A stretch of DNA of 64,000 nt from Pollenia angustigena (taxonomy: Eukaryota > Arthropoda > Insecta > Diptera > Polleniidae), in the NCBI GenBank assembly GCA_930367215.1, contig OV884059.1, forward strand, positions 151,464,511 to 151,528,510. Reading direction: 5' to 3'. Below the pieces are notes generated by a model. That model saw only the letters and a program-made list of their open reading frames with translations. It did not search any database and was not told the DNA's origin. Positions 45,046-56,539 of the stretch are shown here, piece by piece; position 1 is the stretch's first letter, and each line of letters opens with the position of its first letter. Made by a program: the position numbers and the translations under genes.

Positions 45046-46433
45046 TTTGATTAAAAACGTTTTTGTAGAAAAATTAAGCGTTTAAAAAACTGCCATCAAA
45101 GTAGAAAAACTGCCATTTCTTCCACTTCTTCATGTGTCATCGGCAAAAAATGAACTGTTGCTTTTACTTTGAATTCATTAAATGTAAACAGTCGCTGTCA
45201 ATCCAACTCAAGAAGCAAAAAGTTGTACACAAATTTTCGTGTTTTGTTCGAAAGTTTGTGGTTTCGACTACAGTTTTTTAAACTCTGGATACACAGACCA
45301 ACAATTTTTTAACCCATTGATCTGAGTATACTATAAGCATTAGGTTGTAACGACATGTTTCCGCTGACTGGATGGGGTAGACTCAGCGGTGGCCTGGGTC
45401 ATAGGGGAGCGAAATAAGAACACGCTTCTCTTATCACGTTATAATACGTATCGCTTTATTTTAATTATTTTAAACGGCTCAGTAGCGTTAGGAGCAGTGG
45501 GAGCAGAACCAGAGGCCAGCACGAGGTTTACCACTCGGGTGTTGACCAAAGCCTCTGCTACCACGCTGGGGAGGCTGAGGAAGCACACTGGGACGGTACA
45601 AGGTTGACCACTCGAGTGTTGTCCCGGGACACTTCTCTTCAGCGCAGGCGTTGTGAGTATTTGCCCGGAATCGCCAACAGGTAATACTTACACCACTAGA
45701 TATGCCACTGATTGAGATCTAATAATTTATAAGCTACTTCGCCTGTGAATTAGCCACTGGCCTAAGTAGTTATTACCTTATGTCGATCCCGTCACCGACT
45801 GCCTCGTACCAGTTCTTTTCTTTTCATACAAAGTTTAAATATGCTTACTATCTAAACCTGAAATATATTACATTTTCCTTACATTTAATTGATTTTCCAA
45901 GGACTTCAAAATACAAAATCTTAAAATTTGGGATTATTCGAGTCACTAATACATACTACTTTTATATTACATAAAAATTTTTCCTCAAAAAAGGGATTAA
46001 AAGAGGACACTCTATATCAAAGACAGTTACAAAAAAATCCAACTTAAAGCTACCTAAAATTAAGACCTAATACTAATTACAAAAGGACAGACATTATTCT
46101 ACTGCGCAGTATTATACGCGGTATTATACAAATCAAGAGTATAAATTCTCCTATGGTAAAATAGAAGATCTGCACCCTCGTAAAAAAGACCCGCCTCCCT
46201 AAGAGTCAAAGGGCCACAGGGGACAAGTGTCTTGAATTCTGAACGGCCTCCAGATTCCTTCTGTCCTCAAAACATTTCACTATCAGCCGATTATCCAATG
46301 TATACGCATTCTCAAGAAACCGAAAGGCCTAAGCTATCATAAATGCATCAATCCTCCCAAAATCAATTCCCCTATACACCCTGACATAAGAAGGCCTCCG
46401 ACATATCCCATTCACATGCTACCAAGACATCTC
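45046..46433. other. GC-richer island next to a LINE relic
   Basis: Between about 45360 and 45670 GC content rises clearly. ACCACTCGGGTGTTG (45529) and ACCACTCGAGTGTTG (45607) form a direct repeat 78 bp apart. A 72-codon plus frame has no known domain. The stretch lies downstream of the minus-strand reverse transcriptase remnant and could be its 3' region. The word TGCCTCGTACCAGTT occurs at 45800 and again at 47404. No firm assignment. Confidence 0.35.
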
Positions 46434-47430
46434 TCATCTCCTAAGCCGCTCCATCTGTGCGGAAGAAAGCCCAAACCAAGATGGAAATGCATAGGACACC
46501 ATAGGACGAATCACCTGTTGACAAAGCAACAAACGTATAAGCTCGCTAAGACCACGCTTACGTTTGAGCACGCACTGATACGCAGAGTATACCCACGTCG
46601 CCTTAGCCAATACACGGTCGATATGACGGTAGTATTCAAAATTCTCACGAAAAGTCACCCCAAGATACTTCATCCTATCAGACACACCAATCAGCTGCCC
46701 GCCTATACTCAAACTCGGAATATACGACCTACAATTACGATATTTAAACTTGCGTCTACTCTTAATCATCATAGAAACAGTCTTCCCAATATTCAAATTA
46801 AATCTCCAAAATATCGACCAAGGGTATCCAAGTACGCATTTAGCCTGCCATTTATATTCCTGGCTCTGGGACCAGAAGAAGCAATCAACATATCGTCAGT
46901 ATAAATCAAGAGAAGAATGCCCTCAGGTGGTTAAGAAATGTCCGCCACAAATACATTAAATACAACCGCTCCTGCGTCACCCTGTAAGATCGCTGCCTCA
47001 AAAAGCCTTCCACCATCCGACAAATACCCTCATCAAATCCCATTGTCATCAGCAAGTCGAACTTACAGCCATGGTGGGACATCTATTCCCCAGTCCCCTA
47101 GGCACGTAGTTCGAAAATGCCATCAACGCATGAGATGTAGAAAGGCCCCCTCTGAAGCCAAACTGAAATTCGCTAAGAATTATCCCATCCAGAATCCTAT
47201 CATTCATCCTAAGTAAAAGAAAATACTCGAGTAATTTCCCAAACGTCAAGAGCAGGGAAATTGGCCTATAGCTTCCACTGTGTTCCCGGCTAGACCCCGT
47301 CTTCAGAATAGGAACAACCAAAGCCACTCTCCAAGCCCTCGGAAAATGTCCCAAGTTTAGGCAATGGTTTATTAAAGTCGAGAGCAATTCCCACGCAGCA
47401 GTATGCCTCGTACCAGTTAATACTTGCCCT
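46434..47430 (-). pseudogene. LINE reverse transcriptase remnant (I/Jockey group)
   Basis: On the minus strand the first block (47468-47049) reads as the start of a non-LTR reverse transcriptase: AWRVALVVPILKTG, SYRPISLLLTFGKLLEY and FQFGFRGGLSTSHAL. The catalytic box YTDD is encoded near 46892 in another frame. The C-terminal block (46796-46434) contains MKYLGVTF and the thumb region, ending with an ARGH-less tail. Frameshifts separate the blocks, no endonuclease domain is present, and the copy is 5'-truncated near 47430. Family is inferred from motifs only. Confidence 0.75.
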
Positions 47431-48004
47431 TTTATACTGTTTGTGTCGACACACAGGCATACACACACACATATACAACCATATGGACCAAACAGCTGTG
47501 ATTGCGCCAGATGGCGTTGTTTTCAACCGTTAAATAAAAATTTAAAATTAATAAAGGCAATAACAATTCAAATGTCTTAACAACAAATTAACTATCATTA
47601 ATGTGTTAAGTCTAACAAACAATATTCATATAATGTAAGAAAAAGAGTAAATTCATTTAAATATATAATGTTAACAAAAAATAAACATAAATAAAAATAA
47701 TTGATGATGTGATGACGCTAGACATGTTTTCTGGTGTGGGCAAAACGAACATGGTGACTTTGCTCGTCACAAGAATTTCAAGATATCTTAACTTTAAACA
47801 AACAAAAAAAAAAACCCTAGTTTTTCGCATTTTCGAGACGTATAATTTCGAGAATCCATCTATGTTTCTCTTGCAATAAGGAAAAAGTGCTTAAGTTCGT
47901 TTTTTTTTTTTGTTTTGTAGGAGAGCAATTTTAAACTTTAATTATTATTTTTGAAAATATTATCAAAAAGTAATTTCCCTGGGAATACAAAATTTTAATT
48001 TCAA
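47431..48004. other. No feature recognised
   Basis: A CACACACACATATACA run (about 47460) and AT-rich sequence. A poly-T run lies near 47900. Confidence 0.5.
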
Positions 48005-48190
48005 AAGATCTTGTTATTCGTGCTTAAGTCCCAGTTTTTATTCTAGATAAAAACACTTGAAATTTATTGTTGATGGGATAAGCTATTCCTATGCGCATTT
48101 CACTGGTTGCTTAGGCCAGATCATCAGGAAACTTTATCCATAAAGATTTTAGAAAAACTAAAGATATTAAACCAAATAAAACTGTTTAAA
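48005..48190 (-). repeat. R1 fragment
   Basis: Reads GTGCTTAAGTCCCAGTTTTT to GATTTTAGAAAAACTAAAGA. It is closest to the unit that starts at about 340, sharing GATGGGATAAGCTATTCCTA. Confidence 0.65.
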
Positions 48191-48646
48191 AATATATGTT
48201 TTTTTTTAGTAAAATCATTGTAGATTTTTTAAGTTTTTATCCCTAAATACTAACGTCAGAGATCGTAAACTTAAATTTGTATTCCAAATGTGTATGCACA
48301 TTAAAAACAGATAAGCTGAAAGTCAGTTTGCTTTGACTTTCTGAAAAATCGTACAAAATATTTGAAACTTTGAAACTTTCAAAGGTGCTATTAACTCCAA
48401 TTTAGCTTAACCCTCCGTCTTACACATGTTTTGATTTTCCATTCAAAATGCATTAGAAAGGTCTGGCTAGATTTTCCCAGGTTTTTACGGACATGTTGCC
48501 CTTACATGTTTTAATTGTAAACACACAATCTCTCCAGAGGAGCTTATTTACATGCTTATGTAAATCAATTAAAATGTATAAATCATTTCAAAAGGCAAAT
48601 TTCGATCTACCAAAGTTAAAAAAAGATTTGGTTTAAAGAATGATGG
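48191..48646. other. No feature recognised
   Basis: AT-rich sequence without ends, repeats or frames of note. Confidence 0.5.
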
Positions 48647-48880
48647 TTGACTATTGACTGCCAGCCGTCGTCAATGGCGGTGAGTGTTAAATGGCAAGCC
48701 CCTCTGAAGAGATTGTGTGGTTACAATTGAAACATGTCCGTGAAAACCTGGGCTCGATTCTCAGCTCAGTCAAGAATCAAAAATTATCGGTAAATTTTTT
48801 AATTCATTTTATGTTTCATGAAAATAATTTATTGAAAATTAAATTCAATGAACTTTAGTCTATTTAATAGTAAAATGTTG
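48647..48880 (+). repeat. tRNA-derived SINE, copy 3
   Basis: It shares the head TTGACTATTGACTGCCAG with copy 1. The B box is degenerate (GGCTCGATTCTC near 48751) and the A-box region reads GATTGTGTGGTTACAATTG. The body and 3' end (CAATGAACTTTAGTCTA) match the other copies. It is probably older than copies 1 and 2. Confidence 0.7.
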
Positions 48881-49129
48881 AGCCCTTAAATAAAATTATA
48901 CTCTACCATAGGTATTTTAAAATTTCATGGCAAACATTTTTGTAGATAATTTTATCCCCTCCCTCGGCTCTCTTAAGGGTGATTGTTACAATTTATTTAT
49001 AGAGCCAAAAATTACTGTGAAAAAGGGGAGTTAGAGGGCTAATATGTTTCACAAAAGTATTTGCTATAGTTTCTGAGCAAGCCTTGAACCTCAGATTGAA
49101 AGTTCACATAGTTTAATATACCGACATGT

Positions 49130-51121
49130 TGGAAAAAATTTAAAACCCCAGAATTATATGCGATCTTTAAATCCGCAAGAAAAGATGTCGTAAAATACAT
49201 AACTACTGCGAAGTCTACGTATTATGGATTGAAATTTTCATCGGCCTTAGGAAGCAATGAAAAGTGGAAAAATATTCGTGAAATAGGTATTGGAAAGAGT
49301 AGAAACACTACTTCTGTTTCAAATGTGGACGTTAACGAATTAAACAGTAAACAAGTATGCCCAATTAAACATCGTGCCATTTGAACGCAGCTTTTGCTTC
49401 AGATGTGTTGATCAAGCGGAAGTTCAGAAAAGTGTATTTGGCATTAAATCAAATGCTGAGGGTCTAGATGGCATAAATGCTAGATTTTTTAAGCTTGTTG
49501 TTGATAAACTCCTGAAGTTTTTGACATATTTGTTTAATTCAATATTAACTAAGTCAGTTTTTCCTGATACGTGGAAAAAAGCCAAAATTATTCCAATTTC
49601 CAAGAATAACAATGATTTCAGACCCATTGCAATACTTCCATTCCTGTCAAAAGCTTTGGAAAATATCATGAAAAGTCAAATTTGTGAATATCTGAGTAAA
49701 CAAAAGCTATTAACTGATTATTAATCTGGATTTAGACAGGGAATGAGCTGTATTACTGTTCTAATTGACGTGGTGGAAGAACTTAGGTCTAAACTGGACA
49801 ATGACATGGTCTCTTTTCTTGTACTCTTAGATCATAGTAAAGCTTTTGACACTGTTGAACATCAGATTCTATTATCTAAGCTTCAAAAGTTTTTCAATTT
49901 TTCCCCTACAGCTAGTAAACTGATTTTTCGTATCTCCTTAATCGGAAGCAAACCGTTTTCCTGAATGGCTTAATGTCTAATTGCCTTGAAGTTAACAGAG
50001 GTGTTCCGCAGGGTTCTGTTTTGGGTCCCCTTCTGTTTTCGTTGTATATAAATGATCTGCCAGATGTATTAACCCATTGTGGAATACAAATGTATGCTGA
50101 CGATGTACAATAGTACTTAAGTACCAAAATAGACAGTGTAAGTTCTTGTATTGATCTCATAAACTATGATCTTAATAGAGTTCATCACTGGGCGTGCATG
50201 AATGGTTTGTGCATAAATCCATCGAAATCTAAATGCATTTTCATATCCAAAAATAATAAGAAAGCACTTAATAACAATGCTTCATTATTAATCAACAACG
50301 ATAAAATCGACTTTGTGCCATCGTCACCAAATTTAGGAATTACGTTTAATTCTGAACTTTCTTGGTCTAACCATATCTGTATTATTGCGGGAAAGGTACA
50401 CGGAATGCTTAGGAACTTATGGGCTATTCAATCTTTCACTCCATTTAATATAAGATTGTTACTAGCTAAAACTTATCTAATACCGGTTTTACTATATGGA
50501 TGTGAAATACATATATGCCAATTGCGACACCTCCGATTTTCATAGACTTGAGGTAACCTATAATAATATATCTAGATATGTATTTAACCGTAGGAGAACT
50601 GATAGTATTTCGTCGTACTCCTTTCAGCTTTATGACATGAGCTTTAAAAATCTACTAAAATTTAAAAGCCTCCTCATGATGCATAAATTAATATATATAC
50701 AGGAGCCCGAATATTTATTTAAGAGAATAATTTTTGCCAAATCTCCACGCGGTAAAAATTTGATTTTTCAAAAATATAGATATCTTATCTCTGCGAGACA
50801 ATTTTTTAACTATACAATTAGTCTCTGGAACAAATTACCATCACGTTTTCAAACACTAAGCAACACTTTGGCCTTTAAGAAGGAATTATTAAAATATTCT
50901 AAAAATCTTTAATATAGCTTAAATATATCTATATCCATGAAATTAATTCCAATCCATGAATTAATTGTTTTTATTTATTATTTATTTATTTTATTGAACG
51001 TATTGTATAACTTAATTTATTAATTCAATTTTTATATGTTAAATTGCCATGTAACTTACTATCACTGTAAATTATAAGATATGTATCTTGTTATGATGGG
51101 TATTAAAAATAAAAATAAATA
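49130..51121 (+). pseudogene. 5'-truncated LINE, CR1/Jockey-type reverse transcriptase
   Basis: The order of parts is linker (about 49150-49370, with KWKNIREIGIGK), then the reverse transcriptase: INARFFK, FPDTWKKAKIIPISK, FRPIAILPFLSKALE, a stop at 49723, [39 protein letters not shown], the catalytic box YADD near 50095, then LGITFNSELSW and the C-terminal region to a stop at 50912. The end is AT-rich and finishes ATTAAAAATAAAAATAAATA at 51097-51121. Several in-frame stops and at least three frame changes show it is inactive. The endonuclease part is missing, as usual for 5'-truncated insertions. It is not the same family as the minus-strand copy at 46434. Confidence 0.85.
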
Positions 51122-51251
51122 GAAAATATGTTGCCCTAACAGAACAAAAAGAGAAAATTTAACCTCCGTAAAATTAAATTCTTATGTGATCTTTTAAAAC
51201 GCTGACACACGTTTTTTGTTTGTCTCCTATTCCAGAATCCATTATCAGAGC

Positions 51252-51630
51252 CAGGGCTGTGGAGCCGTCAAGAAAAATGATAAGTCCGACTCCGTCTCCA
51301 ATAGCTGAAATTATTTAAGTCCGACTCCAACTCCGACTCCTACTCTTACTTTGATGCTTAATGTATATGAGACTGTTTCTTATTTAACTTAAACCTCTTT
51401 TTTTAATGCAGTTAAAAAAAAAAAATATTGAAAGAAAATTATTCTGAAAAAGTTCTTAATCGTTATTTTAAATATTGCATCGCCAATTTTGAGAATTTTT
51501 ATTTTGGAAAATATTAGAAAATTTGTTTTTGATTTTTTTTACCGAACCATTTTGTAGTCGGAGTCGCGAGTTTTGTGGGTACTTCGACTCCAATCCCGGT
51601 AAAAACCTCAACTCCGACTCCACAGCCTTG
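51252..51630. mobile_element. hAT-type MITE, GGAGTC family, copy 2
   Basis: It begins CAGGGCTGTGGAGCCGTCAA and ends CCGACTCCACAGCCTTG. TCCGACTCC words cluster at both ends. Flanks ATCAGAGC and GTCAGAAC match at six of eight positions, an aged 8-bp duplication. Its middle is unrelated to that of copy 1 at 30138. Confidence 0.75.
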
Positions 51631-51667
51631 GTCAGAACCCCGTTAAAGGTTCTTCTGTTTTGTATAT

Positions 51668-52969
51668 AGGGTGTTCAATTTATTTTTGTTCGAGTAAACG
51701 ATTAATCGATTTTTGAAATTTTTAACTTATTCGATTAAACGAATAATATTTTAAAATTAAACGATTAATCGAATCATTTTAAATCCAGAAATTTTAGATA
51801 TTACGAGATTTTTTTTTGATAATTTTAGAATTCTTTTTTAATAAAACTTGTCAATGTATCGCAAATTATTGCTTCACTTTCGGGCACTTAGATTTTAAGA
51901 GTCACTATATCATCGGATTTTTTGAAACTTTTCACAGACATTCATCCTCTGCTATGCTTCTGCCAATTATTTCCTTTAGGGAATCGATAGAAGTATTTTA
52001 TTAAAAATATTTATTCATTGGACCAATTGTAGCCCCTTTGATTTTGTTGGTGAAGCATCTTCTTCAAGTACTATTTTATAGTCACTTTGTAAGTGGTAAA
52101 TTAGTTAAGTTGTTGAAAAACATTTATGATAATTAATATATTTGTGGACACTTGTTTCATTTAGCATTATTAGATTTATCCTTTCGTGTTCTAGAAATCG
52201 AAATGAAGTGGATTTAAAATCAAGCAAATTTTAAAAAAGACCCTGTGATGAAAGTTCATAAAAATATTCCAATTCATCTACTTCATTCTTTAAGTATCCA
52301 TTATTTTTGCAAGAACAAAACTTAAAACCACGAAAAACTACGGTCATTTTGTAAAAAGTAATTGAATTTAAATTATCGTTCGATTTAAATTTCACTTAAT
52401 ATAAATCTTTGAGTAAACATACCTAAATCGTTTTTACTTTTATGAAATAAATTATTAAATTGTGTTGAAAAACTGTAACAAAAATATGAGGCTATCTGCG
52501 CAGAAGTGGTGTAACCCCAGGCTACTTATTATGAGATAATGAGGAGTCAACACTACTCTTGCACTATAGTACTTGGTTGTAACGGCCCGAGCAAAAACTA
52601 TGTTTCTAGCGCCATCTGTTTTGGATACAAACAGTTGGCTTACTCGTATATTGCACTGTAAAGAACAGTGCAAAAAACAGATCTTACACCAGAACCATAA
52701 CCTAATTAAATTGTGCGTTACACCACTTCTGCACTGATAGCCTCATATAAGCTAAATTACTCACTAAACATGACTGGTTTTTTTTTAATTTCAACGGACA
52801 CATACATTTGGTTTTTTTATTCGACTTAAAAAATTAAACATTAAACAGAAAAACTATATGTTATTATCATTCGATTAATCTTTTAATCGAAATTAGCAAT
52901 TTTAAATTATTCGAGCATTTAATCGTCTAAAATTGTTCGATTAACAATAATTAATCTATTGAACACCTT
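51668..52969. mobile_element. Element with GGTGTTCAAT ends and CGATTAATCGA subterminal repeats
   Basis: The ends AGGGTGTTCAAT (51668) and the complement of AAGGTGTTCAAT (ending 52969) are inverted. ATTAATCGA-type words recur at 51700-51780 and 52865-52960. The layout parallels 37233-38578. No transposase domain is visible in the 1.3-kb body, which includes the nested element at 52488-52744. Confidence 0.6.
52488..52744. mobile_element. Nested MITE with GAGGCTATC ends
   Basis: Inverted ends of 28 bp: GAGGCTATCTGCGCAGAAGT and its complement, continuing through GGTGTAAC, with two mismatches. ATAT flanks both sides (52484-52487 and 52745-52748), a possible 4-bp duplication, though chance is likely in AT-rich DNA. 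The body is non-coding. Confidence 0.75.
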
Positions 52970-52976
52970 GTCGTAT

Positions 52977-53850
52977 ACACAGAAAATTTTCTACAAAAAT
53001 TTTTTCAGCTCAATCAAGTAATGCTGTTTCAAACAATTTTTTTATTTGTTCCAATTAATTTATTTTAATTGAAAATAAAAATTGTATCTAGTGTCTGTGT
53101 GTATATTTGGAAATATGAAAACATAAACCCAAACTTTATAATATTTTGTGTTGTATTAAAGTTTTAAACAAATTTTTATTGCGTAAATAGACTGTCTTTA
53201 ACGAAAAAATAATTTGATTGTCAATAGTATGAAATGGGAATTAAGCACACTATAACGAAACCTTGATAATTAGTTTTTGAATCCCAAGAAAAACTTTGAT
53301 AACTAATATGCATGTGGCAGTGTATATAAAACTGAACTGGCAAAATAAAATAAAGAAATTTGTTTTATTTTTGTTTTTCTTTACCCACTTACAACTACAT
53401 TTAGAGTTGTTGTTTTTGTTTAAGCTTTGATATTGTTTCAAGTAAAACTGCGGCTTATAATTCTTATTCGGTTAACAGTTTTATTTGTATAATTTCTTTA
53501 GTTTTTCTAAAATCTTTGGATAAAGTTTCCTGACGATCTGGCCTAAGCAACCAGTGAAATGCGCATAGGAACAGCTTATCCCATCAATAATAAGCTTCAG
53601 TTTGTCAATAGTATGAAATGGGAATTTAGCACATTATAACAAAATCTTGATTTTTGATTACGTTTTCGTTTTTTAAATAAATTTTTTGGTTGATGGTCTA
53701 AACTTTTTTTACTAGCAAAAGTGATTGATTTTAATTAAACATATTAATTGAAACTCAACAGCAAGAAAAGCTCAAACTTATAATCGATATGATGGATTTC
53801 TTTGCAGGTTGAAAATCAGTACAAAAATTTACTAACCATATTATGCTTTA
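52977..53850. mobile_element. MITE family R4, copy 2, interrupted by R1
   Basis: It matches 20715 from ACACAGAAAA onwards through TAATGCTGTTTCAAACAATT. It is interrupted at about 53216-53660 by R1, then resumes with AACAGCAAGAAAAGCTCAAA and GAAAATCAGTACA. The right terminus is not clear. Confidence 0.55.
53216..53660 (+). repeat. R1, most complete unit
   Basis: A unit of about 445 bp bounded by a direct repeat: ATAGTATGAAATGGGAATT occurs at 53225 and 53623, each followed by a TTGAT word after about 30 bp. The order inside is an AACTGGCAAAATAAA block, a CTTTACCCACTTACAA block, AAGCTTTGATATTG, GATCTGGCCTAAGCAACCAG and GAAATGCGCATAGGAA. It lies inside R4 copy 2, so R1 moved after R4. Confidence 0.65.
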
Positions 53851-55149
53851 GTTTGAACTATTAATTTTAACAATATTATGGTCACAATTTTATTAATAAT
53901 ACAAAAAAATTTTTGATCGAAATTATACCATAAAAATTAAATTAAGCTATTTTTATTCAACTTTTCTTGATATTCCGCTTAAACTGTAATCAATCCCTCA
54001 TAAAGATGAATGCAATGATTAGAACAGTGCCATTCGTTAGTAGCAGACAGCAAAAAAAAAATAATGATAATAAATCATATTAGTATCTGATTACAGTGTA
54101 ACAAAACACAAACTCAATACAGATGAATAGCAACAATTCCGTGATGTGCTACGAAAAATGTTTAGCTTTTGTGTATTAACAAAAAATATTTATGGGAGTG
54201 GGTATGCAATTTCAGGAATTGACCAAACATATTTAACATCCTTTCGATAAGAAAAGACCAACAAATTATGAACAATAACGAAAGTAGCAACCTGACCGAG
54301 AACTGAAGGGATGGATGGTGAAACGAGTAAATCAGCAAATAAGGTAACACAGCTACACTCAATGTCATGGGAATCTAGATAAAAAGTAATGATGACAATT
54401 AGGAGTTTACAGAATGAAAATAATGAACAAAATAATCATGCGAAAGAACAAGCAATACAAATAGTACAAAAGAATGGACAAACAGATACAGAGCACACAC
54501 AGACAAAAACCACTACATCTACAAATTTATTGATAATGGGGTAACATAATCCGAGGTGTACTACACACTTTGTGTAGGAGATGAGCTCCAACACTCTCTA
54601 TATCAAGCGATGAAATCATAAATTGGTAATTGGCACTTGAAGAAATTTTGGATAAAATTAATGTCCGAGAAATTGAAAACGGAAAATTCTGCTTGCTTTG
54701 ATAAAAAATAATTTTGATCAAAACTTCAATTCATAATATTTTTATTTACCATTTGCATTAAAAAAAAAAACTAAAAATCAAATGATTTTATTTTCTAAGT
54801 GTATTGAAAGTGTTATCGTTATTTTCTTTACACTCTTTTCGTGTGTAATTCGTTACTAAATATAAAATTTTTCGATTCGTATACACACAAATGTATCTGT
54901 ACATACAATCAAATGCAACGTAATTCGCAATTATAGGACTTTTTTCCGTTTCTAGGCACACAAACTAACATACATATGGGCATTTCCAGCGAAAAGTCTA
55001 CTTTTTCTTTATTAACGCCAGCAAGCAAATAAGCTTATGTTGTCCAAATGTTATCCCTTTTATTACTAAATGTTTAGCTAGTTATGCTTTAATTATAATT
55101 AAGCAAAATGCATGAAATCTTTATTTGAATCGATAGTACGGTCCATATA
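53851..55149. other. No gene recognised
   Basis: AT-rich with purine-rich tracts (54400-54500). Frames at 54162-54368 and 54527-54721 have no recognisable domain. Confidence 0.5.
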
Positions 55150-55319
55150 ATTAAATGTTTGAAGATTATTTCATGCAAATGTTGGCCGTGACTGCGCCTC
55201 AAAGGGTTCATCCGCTTAGTCCAATTTTGGCATACTCTTTTCAACATTTCGGCCGCTATCTCATGAATAAATGCAAAATGTTGTCTTCCAATGCGTCAAT
55301 TGAAGCGGGCATGTGTGTA

Positions 55320-55690
55320 AGTTAAGGCGACAGCATTCTTTTAAAGTTCTTTTCGTTTTTTTTTTCATATCAATACAATTTATTTTAAAGTTCTTTTCGT
55401 TTTTTTCAAATATCAATACAATTCATAAATTCTGCTGACGCTTGCCGCAGAAAAAAATTGTTTTCAATTTTAGTATCAAATTACTTATCACGCGCAATAA
55501 AGAATTGCTGATTTGCAATTCAACAACATAATTGATTATTATCGCGTAAACAAAAATCATGTTTGCTACTGGTATTAATAATTAAGTATAGAATAAAATT
55601 AAGTCAGTTTTAAGTTTTAAGTTGGTGGTGTAAGACAGATGTAGAAATAAAAAATCTTTTTTTAAAAAACAAAAACTAAATGTTTTAATT
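55320..55690 (+). repeat. 5' LTR
   Basis: 371 bp, AGTTAAGG to TTTTAATT. It contains a short direct repeat (TTAAAGTTCTTTTCG at about 55340 and 55385), a palindrome CTGACGCTTGCCGCAG near 55434 and AATAAA near 55497. It should hold the promoter, but no clear TATA box could be assigned. Confidence 0.95.
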
Positions 55691-55707
55691 GGGGGCTCAA
55701 CCGGGAT
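55690..55707 (+). promoter_or_regulatory. Primer-binding site, tRNA-Pro-like
   Basis: TGGGGGCTCAACCGGGAT begins at the last base of the LTR. It matches the 3' end of tRNA-Pro as known from retroviral Pro-type sites at 16 of 18 positions (GT replaced by AA). The exact tRNA in this species is not known. Confidence 0.75.
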
Positions 55708-55734
55708 CGCCCACACCGTACAAATATCCTGAAA

Positions 55735-55935
55735 AAAAAGTAAGGATTCGGTTAAGTGATCAAAAAATTAAAAAATAAGTATCCTTAAACAAAAAAAGGA
55801 GAAAAAATAAAAATAAGTATCCTTAAAAAAGGAAAAATTTTTTTTTTTAAAAAAAAAGGAGAAAAAATAAAAACTATCCTTAAAAAAGGAAAATTTTTTT
55901 AAAAAAAAAGGAGAAAAAATAAAAATCTAAAAAAA
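55735..55935 (+). repeat. Leader repeats, A/T homopolymer-rich
   Basis: Three imperfect units of TATCCTTAAA..AAGGAGAAAAAATAAAA separated by T/A homopolymer tracts. They lie between the primer site and gag. Homopolymer length errors are likely here. Confidence 0.7.
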
Positions 55936-56275
55936 ACCTGGTGCAAGTGGAAGATTTTTTTAGTGCTAGAGTGACTTAATAACATACAATAAAAACAAAA
56001 ATTACAAAAAAACACAAATTCTTTTGAAAATTTGAAAGTGCGGCAGCAAAAATTTGTATAAGCTCTTGAAATTACATATAAATTTTAAAACAAATTGTGC
56101 AAAACCTGTGGGAAAAGAAAGGGAAATTCAAATAAAAACAATTATTATTGAGAGGAAAACTGCCCATTCCAAGGCAGCAACACCCCAGAACGATTGAGAA
56201 TCTGGGTCAGCTATAAGATAACCAACGAAAGCCGACAATCAAAACAGTTTCTACTTACAGTTTAATTATTTTTAT

Positions 56276-56281
56276 GTAAGT
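56276..56281 (+). promoter_or_regulatory. Candidate splice donor in the retroviral leader
   Basis: ATGTAAGT lies upstream of gag and could serve as donor for a spliced env message with the acceptor at 60747. It is the best consensus match noticed in the leader. There is no direct proof of use. Confidence 0.4.
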
Positions 56282-56539
56282 TAATTTAAAAATTGTTTAT
56301 GTGAATTAATGTAAGGAAAAAGTGTATTTATTTAAGTGAAGATTTACTATTAGTAATTGCTCGCATATTTGTTTGAAGTCTTAATAAAATAAAATAATAA
56401 ATACAAAATTGTGTAAACGCTGGATCGCATCAGGGAACTAGAAGAAGAAATAGGGTATTTGCCAGGAGAAGAGAGTTTAATTGATTCGTTAGAGGAGTTG
56501 ACAGGTTCTTTTCAAGGTCTTAGTACTTCAGATACAACC

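Noticed and set aside
46416..46904. Plus-strand 162-codon frame
   Set aside because: It is the antisense of the minus-strand reverse transcriptase remnant and has no recognisable motif.
55735..55935. Leader repeats as a separate satellite
   Set aside because: They lie within the retroviral leader and are homopolymer-driven, so they are treated as part of it.
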